Source: Candidatus Rhodoferax randersensis
Lineage (GTDB): Bacteria > Pseudomonadota > Gammaproteobacteria > Burkholderiales > Burkholderiaceae_C
Direction: 5' to 3'
Length of the DNA stretch: 64,000 nucleotides
Assembly (NCBI GenBank): GCA_016718155.1
Contig: JADKEH010000006.1
Location: forward strand, 124,001-188,000
Part shown: piece by piece, positions 59,888 to 64,000 of the stretch
Position numbering within the stretch: position 1 is the first letter of the stretch
Layout: each line of letters starts with the position of its first letter
Program-made: the position numbers and the translations under genes
The notes under the pieces: generated by a model
What the model was told of the DNA's origin: nothing
What the model saw: the letters and a program-made list of their open reading frames with translations, nothing else
The model's database searches: none

Positions 59888-60949
59888 GTGGCCAGCCACA
59901 ACACGACCCAAGTCGCCACGGCGTTGCCGCGCTGCGGCGCGCCGGAGCAAATCGCCTTCGTGCTGCTGCCCAACTGCTCCCTGATGTCACTGAGCAGCGC
60001 GCTCAATGCCCTGACGCTCGCCAACGCGGCCAGCATCGCGAACCAGGGCCCCAGGCTCTACGACGTCATGATGGCCTCATTCGATGGGCGCCCGGTTGTA
60101 TCCAACGCGGCGACGATTCAGGTTGACTTCGCCGTGAACCAATTGCCTGCGCTCGATGGCCTGTTTGTGATCAGCGACGATCCGATTCCGCACAGTGGCC
60201 ACGATGCGCTGGTGAGCTTTCTCGCGCAGCTCGGGTCGCGGCCCGGTTGTCTTGGCGCAATCGGCTCCGGTGCCTGGCTGCTGGCACGCGCCGGTTTGCT
60301 GGAGAACTGTCGTGCCACGGTGCACTGGTCTCACGTGCCCTTGTTCGCGGCAAGTTTTCCCCACGCCATTGTGTCGGCGAACGTGTTTGAGGCCGATCAT
60401 CGGCGTTTGACTTGTGCTGGCGGGCAGGCGGCCTTTGACATGATGTTGCACCACATTGGCCAACGCCACGGCAAGGACATCGTCGCCGACATATTGGGCG
60501 CTGCCAATGTCGAGCGCGTGCGTGGTCCGATGGAGCCGCAGCGCGTGCCCTTGGCGTCGCGCGTGGGCGGCGGACAGCCCAGGCTCAAGGAAGCGGTGGC
60601 CCTGATGGAAAGCAACATCGAAGAGCCCCTGGCGACGGACGATATCGCGCAGTTGGTCGGTGTTTCCCGGCGCCAACTCGAACGCCTGTTCAAACAACAC
60701 CTCGACAGCCTGCCCTCGCGTTATTACACCGAGCTGCGCCTGAACCGGGCGCGCCAGTTGCTTCAACAGTCCAGTCAATCGATCCTCCAAGTCGGACTGG
60801 GTTGCGGCTTCTCGTCGGGCGGACACTTTTCCAGCGCCTACCGCGCCCGGTTTGGCGTGACGCCGCGCGAGCAGCGTCGCCAGCCGCTTGGCCTGCAGGC
60901 CGAAAATGGCCGGGGATCGGCCACCCACCTACAAGGAGAGCGCGCATGA
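59888..60949 (+). CDS. ArgR/GlxA-type AraC regulator
   Basis: A 353-residue activator with an N-terminal DJ-1/PfpI amidotransferase-like domain (residues about 20-195) and a C-terminal AraC helix-turn-helix pair (ATDDIAQLVGVSRRQLERLFKQ; SILQVGLGCGFSSGGHFSSAYRARFGVTPRE). Pseudomonas ArgR, which controls arginine catabolism, has the same architecture. It overlaps the astA start by ATGA, so it is cotranslated with the genes it probably controls. GTG start, weak ribosome-binding site. The cyanophycinase gene ends 28 bp upstream. Confidence 0.88.
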   Translation: MASHNTTQVATALPRCGAPEQIAFVLLPNCSLMSLSSALNALTLANAASIANQGPRLYDVMMASFDGRPVVSNAATIQVDFAVNQLPALDGLFVISDDPIPHSGHDALVSFLAQLGSRPGCLGAIGSGAWLLARAGLLENCRATVHWSHVPLFAASFPHAIVSANVFEADHRRLTCAGGQAAFDMMLHHIGQRHGKDIVADILGAANVERVRGPMEPQRVPLASRVGGGQPRLKEAVALMESNIEEPLATDDIAQLVGVSRRQLERLFKQHLDSLPSRYYTELRLNRARQLLQQSSQSILQVGLGCGFSSGGHFSSAYRARFGVTPREQRRQPLGLQAENGRGSATHLQGERA

Positions 60950-61992
60950 ATCAGCGTTTGGTGTTGCGGCCCAGCCGTCTATCAGATCTGCCCGCGGTGG
61001 AGCGCATCGCCGCCGCCAGCGCCATTGGGATCGGGTCGTTGCCGGCTGACCGTGAGCAGCTCCACAACAAGATCCGGCTGTCGACCCAGGCGCTGGACAT
61101 GGACACCGACCACAGTGGCGAGGAGAACTACTTCTTCGTGCTCGAACAGGTCGATACCGGTCAGATCGTCGGCACCAGCGGCATTGCCGCATCGGCCGGA
61201 TTCGGGGACCGCTTCTACAGCTATCGCAACGAGTTCATTGTTCATGCCGCCGCCGAGTTGGGTGTGGCCAACAAGATCCATTCTCTGCACCTGTGCCATG
61301 ACCTGACAGGCACTTCGCTGCTGACTTCGTTCTACATCGACCCGGATTGGGCTGGCAGCGCCTGGCCGCAGCTGCTCTCACGGGGCAGGTTGTTGTTCAT
61401 GGCGGATCAGTCGCGCCGTTTTGCCGGCCGCCTGGTGGCGGAGTCCGTGGGAGTCTGTGACGAAGCCGGCCGGTCACCGTTTTGGGAGGCGGTGGGGCAG
61501 CGCTTCTTCAACATCGACTACGCGCAGGCGGAACGGCGGGCCGGGGGGCGCAGCAAACGTTTCATTGCCGAGTTGATGCCTCAATACCCGATTTACGTGC
61601 CCTTGTTGCCGCCCGAGGCGCAATTGGCCATCGGTCAGTTGCATCCCGCCGCCGAGTTGCCTTTTCAGATTCTGATGGACGAGGGCTTTGAGGCCGACAC
61701 CTACGTCGACGTTTTCGACGCGGGCCCCACTGTGGATGCCCAGTTCGGATCCTTGCTGAGTGTCCGCCACAGCCGCAAGGTGAAGGCATCAAGGGTGTCG
61801 GAGGTGTTGCCCGGTGGCGCTCCTCACTTGGTCGCCAATACCACGGCGGCCAACTTTCGCGCCACCATCGTGGACCTGCCCGTCGCGGCAGAACGCGGCA
61901 GCGCGCCACTGACTGCGACGCAGTTGGAACTGCTGGAGGTAGGCCACGGTGACGAGCTGCGTGTGGTGGCCCTCAACCATGCGTCGCGTTGA
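60946..61992 (+). CDS. astA: Arginine N-succinyltransferase, alpha-type subunit (AruF/AstA)
   Basis: It transfers succinyl from succinyl-CoA to arginine (or ornithine), step one of the arginine succinyltransferase pathway. The 348-residue protein starts with the family pattern LVLRPSRLSDLPAVERIA and contains IRLSTQAL, SLHLCHDLTGTSLLTSFYIDP, ELMPQYPIYVPLL and GFEADTYVDVFDAGPT. It pairs with the related gene that follows 1 bp after. GGAG precedes the ATG. Later pathway genes (astB-E) are not in the window. Confidence 0.92.
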   Translation: MNQRLVLRPSRLSDLPAVERIAAASAIGIGSLPADREQLHNKIRLSTQALDMDTDHSGEENYFFVLEQVDTGQIVGTSGIAASAGFGDRFYSYRNEFIVHAAAELGVANKIHSLHLCHDLTGTSLLTSFYIDPDWAGSAWPQLLSRGRLLFMADQSRRFAGRLVAESVGVCDEAGRSPFWEAVGQRFFNIDYAQAERRAGGRSKRFIAELMPQYPIYVPLLPPEAQLAIGQLHPAAELPFQILMDEGFEADTYVDVFDAGPTVDAQFGSLLSVRHSRKVKASRVSEVLPGGAPHLVANTTAANFRATIVDLPVAAERGSAPLTATQLELLEVGHGDELRVVALNHASR

Positions 61993-61993
61993 T

Positions 61994-63010
61994 ATGACAC
62001 AGCAAACACAGCTCAGTGATGGCGCCCCAGTGTGGACGGTTCGACCGGTCGGGCCGGGTGATGCCGTCGCCGTGCAGTCGTTGAGTGAGCCCTGCGCGCT
62101 GCCAGCCGTGCAGGCTTTGATCCAGGAATCGCTACAGGCCTTTGCCGGAAACGGCGTACGCACGGCCCGACATGTGTTTGTGTTGTGCGCGGACCAGCAA
62201 CCGCGTGGCGTGGCCGCGGTGGTGGATCACCTGGGAATGAACCAGCCACGTTATAGCTTTCGAACCGGCGTGGTGGTACACGCCTCGGCCGAGATGGCGA
62301 TGTTCAACGCCTTGCAAACCTTGGCACTGGGCAACGACACCACGGGCGCCACCGAGTTGCTTCTTCCCACACCGCTTTCGGGCCTGTCCGAGCGGGCCCT
62401 GGCGCCGCTGATCCAGGCGATGTTGTGGTACGTGGCGGATCTGCCGCAGCGATTCGCACCGCACGTCGTGTGTGAGCTGCCGGGTATCGGCGAGCGTGGC
62501 ATCACGGCGCCTTTTTGGCAGGCCCTGGGCCGTCACTTTTATGCCGGCCCTCTGCCCGTGGACCACGACCTGTTCGCGGGCTACGAGCGCAGCGCCGTTG
62601 GGCGCTTGATGCCCAAGCACACCTTGTATAGCTCATTCCTGGGCGCCGCGGCACAGGCCTGTGTCGGGCAGGTCTCGCCAACGGCAGTTGAGTTGCGTGA
62701 TGCCCTGTTGGTACACGGTCTTCGCTTCTGCCAGCACGTCAACATGTTTGATGCTGGACCGATCCTGGAGGCCGCGCTGGGCGACCTGCGAGGCTTGGGC
62801 TCCATGCCAGAGCGCCAGGTCCGTGTCGTCGACCGACTCGACCTTCGCAGCGCCCGGTCTTGTTGTCTGCGGCGATCAGATCGGCCGACGGGCCTGCTTC
62901 TGGTGGCCACCGCGCAGCTTGAGGGCGAGACCGTGGCGATCACCGCCGACAGCGCACGGGACTTGGGGGTGGAGTCGGGAGAAGGACTGCGCGTGGTGGT
63001 GTGCCCTTGA
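61994..63010 (+). CDS. Arginine N-succinyltransferase, second subunit (AruG-like)
   Basis: A 338-residue paralogue of the preceding protein (TVRPVGPGDAVAVQSL; GRLMPKHTLYSSFL; CQHVNMFDAGPILEAALGDLR). In Pseudomonas AruF and AruG form one heteromeric enzyme; the adjacent pair suggests the same here. ATG 61994 (MTQQTQLSD), 1 bp after the astA stop, is preferred; an earlier ATG at 61979 (MRRVDMTQ) overlaps astA. The N-terminal half is more divergent than astA. Confidence 0.87.
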   Translation: MTQQTQLSDGAPVWTVRPVGPGDAVAVQSLSEPCALPAVQALIQESLQAFAGNGVRTARHVFVLCADQQPRGVAAVVDHLGMNQPRYSFRTGVVVHASAEMAMFNALQTLALGNDTTGATELLLPTPLSGLSERALAPLIQAMLWYVADLPQRFAPHVVCELPGIGERGITAPFWQALGRHFYAGPLPVDHDLFAGYERSAVGRLMPKHTLYSSFLGAAAQACVGQVSPTAVELRDALLVHGLRFCQHVNMFDAGPILEAALGDLRGLGSMPERQVRVVDRLDLRSARSCCLRRSDRPTGLLLVATAQLEGETVAITADSARDLGVESGEGLRVVVCP

Positions 63011-63157
63011 CACGCTCGCGCCAGTGATGTGGTCTGGGGATCACACGCCGGGGCTCAATTTCTATCGGACTAGCGACATCCAGTTCCAGCTTTGCGACCA
63101 CTAGGTGGGAACCCTCGATGGGCGCATCGCGAGGCTGCTTATTCTCGACCCAGAGTC

Positions 63158-63178
63158 GTGTGAAGTGTCGTCTCACAC
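63158..63178. promoter_or_regulatory. Candidate operator upstream of TonB-dependent receptor
   Basis: GTGTGA (63158-63163) - 9 bp - TCACAC (63173-63178), 30 bp before the receptor start. The 197-bp gap between the transferase and receptor genes holds no other clear feature. Palindrome size fits a dimeric regulator, such as the regulators in this cluster. Confidence 0.4.
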
Positions 63179-63207
63179 CCTGTGTCAACCCCACCTTGAG
63201 GTCATTC

Positions 63208-64000
63208 ATGAAGATTCAGATCGAGCGCTCAGTTTTTACCCTGCAACCCTGTGCCCGGGCCGCGGCCATCGCCATCAGCGTGTTGGCGGCGCATAGCGTG
63301 CAAGCCCAGGACGCGTCCGCCGGATCCAAGCTGGAACGGGTGGAGATCACCGGGTCGTCCATCAAGCGAATCGATGGCGAGACGGCACTGCCAGTGCAGG
63401 TGATCAAACGCGAGGACATCGACAAGAGCGGCGTCACCACGGCGGCGGAAATCCTCAAGAACATCAGCGCCAACACCGCCCCGTTGAGCGACGGTGCCAG
63501 CATCACCGACGGCACTTCGGGCCAGCGTGGCTTCAACGGCGCGAACCTGCGCGGCATTGGTGTCTCCAGTACCCTGGTGCTGCTCAACGGCCGACGCCTG
63601 GCCAACTTTGCCTCGCCGGGCGACAACGCGGGCGTGGACCTCAACAACATCCCGGCCGGCGCCATCCAGCGCGTGGAGGTGCTCAAAGACGGGGCCTCGG
63701 CGATCTATGGCACCGATGCGATTGGCGGCGTGATCAATTTCATCACCCGCAAGGACTACCGCGGTCTCGATGTAGGCGTCTCGTACGCCGACACGCAGCA
63801 CGGCGGCGCCGGCAAGAAGACCGCCACCGTCAGTGCCGGCGTGGGTGACTTGACGGCCGATCGCTTCAACGTGTTTGGCGTGGTGGACGTGCAGCAACTC
63901 GGTGCACTGCGCTCCACCCAGCGCGATTGGGTGGCCGAGCGGGCGCTGGCATCGACTTTGCCGGCCTTGTTGTCGTCCAACACCTACCCTGCCAACATCG
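63208..64000 (+). CDS. TonB-dependent receptor (3' end cut by window)
   Basis: An outer membrane receptor that takes up a large or scarce substrate using TonB/ExbBD energy. The N-terminal 264 residues are present: signal peptide (AIAISVLAAHSVQAQ), a TonB-box-like LERVEITGSSIKR, and a plug domain (LPVQVIKREDIDKSGVTTAAEIL; NLRGIGVSSTLVLLNGRRLA; RVEVLKDGASAIYGTDAIGGVINFITRKDYRG). Most of the beta-barrel lies beyond the end. The position after the arginine genes suggests it imports cyanophycin fragments or beta-Asp-Arg; that is inference. Confidence 0.9.
   Translation, partial: MKIQIERSVFTLQPCARAAAIAISVLAAHSVQAQDASAGSKLERVEITGSSIKRIDGETALPVQVIKREDIDKSGVTTAAEILKNISANTAPLSDGASITDGTSGQRGFNGANLRGIGVSSTLVLLNGRRLANFASPGDNAGVDLNNIPAGAIQRVEVLKDGASAIYGTDAIGGVINFITRKDYRGLDVGVSYADTQHGGAGKKTATVSAGVGDLTADRFNVFGVVDVQQLGALRSTQRDWVAERALASTLPALLSSNTYPANI

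Overview
The window is chromosomal DNA from a GC-rich betaproteobacterium, most likely family Comamonadaceae (Rhodoferax/Polaromonas-like). The evidence is the gene content and order: hpf-ptsN-hprK, dapB-exbB-exbD-leuS-lptE, a fused pntA followed by pntB, nudJ next to mnmA, and Lap-type adhesion genes. I saw no rRNA, tRNA, IS element, prophage or CRISPR array. The assignment rests on recognising protein families, not on a search.

1-4.2 kb holds uvrA (cut by the window edge), an MFS exporter and ssb with a strong terminator. 4.2-26.4 kb is a complete Lap-type surface adhesion locus: a TolC-family outer membrane channel with an extra C-terminal domain, the LapG protease, the LapD c-di-GMP receptor, a giant RTX adhesin of about 4,230 residues with a TAAG cleavage site, a LuxR-type regulator, the HlyD adaptor, the ABC exporter and a small conserved protein. 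The adhesin contains 22 near-identical repeats arranged as C(ABC)x7 with a 966-bp period. Two one-base insertions split its reading frame.

26.5-34.8 kb looks like a sulfide/persulfide-response operon. It has a promoter overlapped by a perfect inverted repeat, then an RND adaptor and pump, sulfide:quinone oxidoreductase, a small membrane protein, an OsmC-like protein, a second SQR-like flavoprotein and a CsoR/FrmR-family repressor. 34.9-45 kb carries housekeeping genes: an OmpA-like protein, mnmA, nudJ, rmuC, pntAB, fadD and an RRM RNA-binding protein. 45-48.7 kb is a minus-strand operon corA-mtnA-class II aldolase-mtnP for salvage of methylthioadenosine. 49-57.4 kb is core: hpf, ptsN, hprK, fur, bamE, dapB, exbBD, leuS, lptE.

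57.5-64 kb appears to be a cyanophycin-utilisation cluster: a MurR/RpiR regulator divergent from an exported cyanophycinase, then an ArgR-like AraC regulator, both subunits of arginine N-succinyltransferase, and a TonB-dependent receptor cut by the window end. The inferred scheme is extracellular or periplasmic cleavage of the Asp-Arg polymer, uptake of products, and arginine breakdown by the succinyltransferase route. This cluster and the sulfide island with its RND pump are the most interesting systems here.
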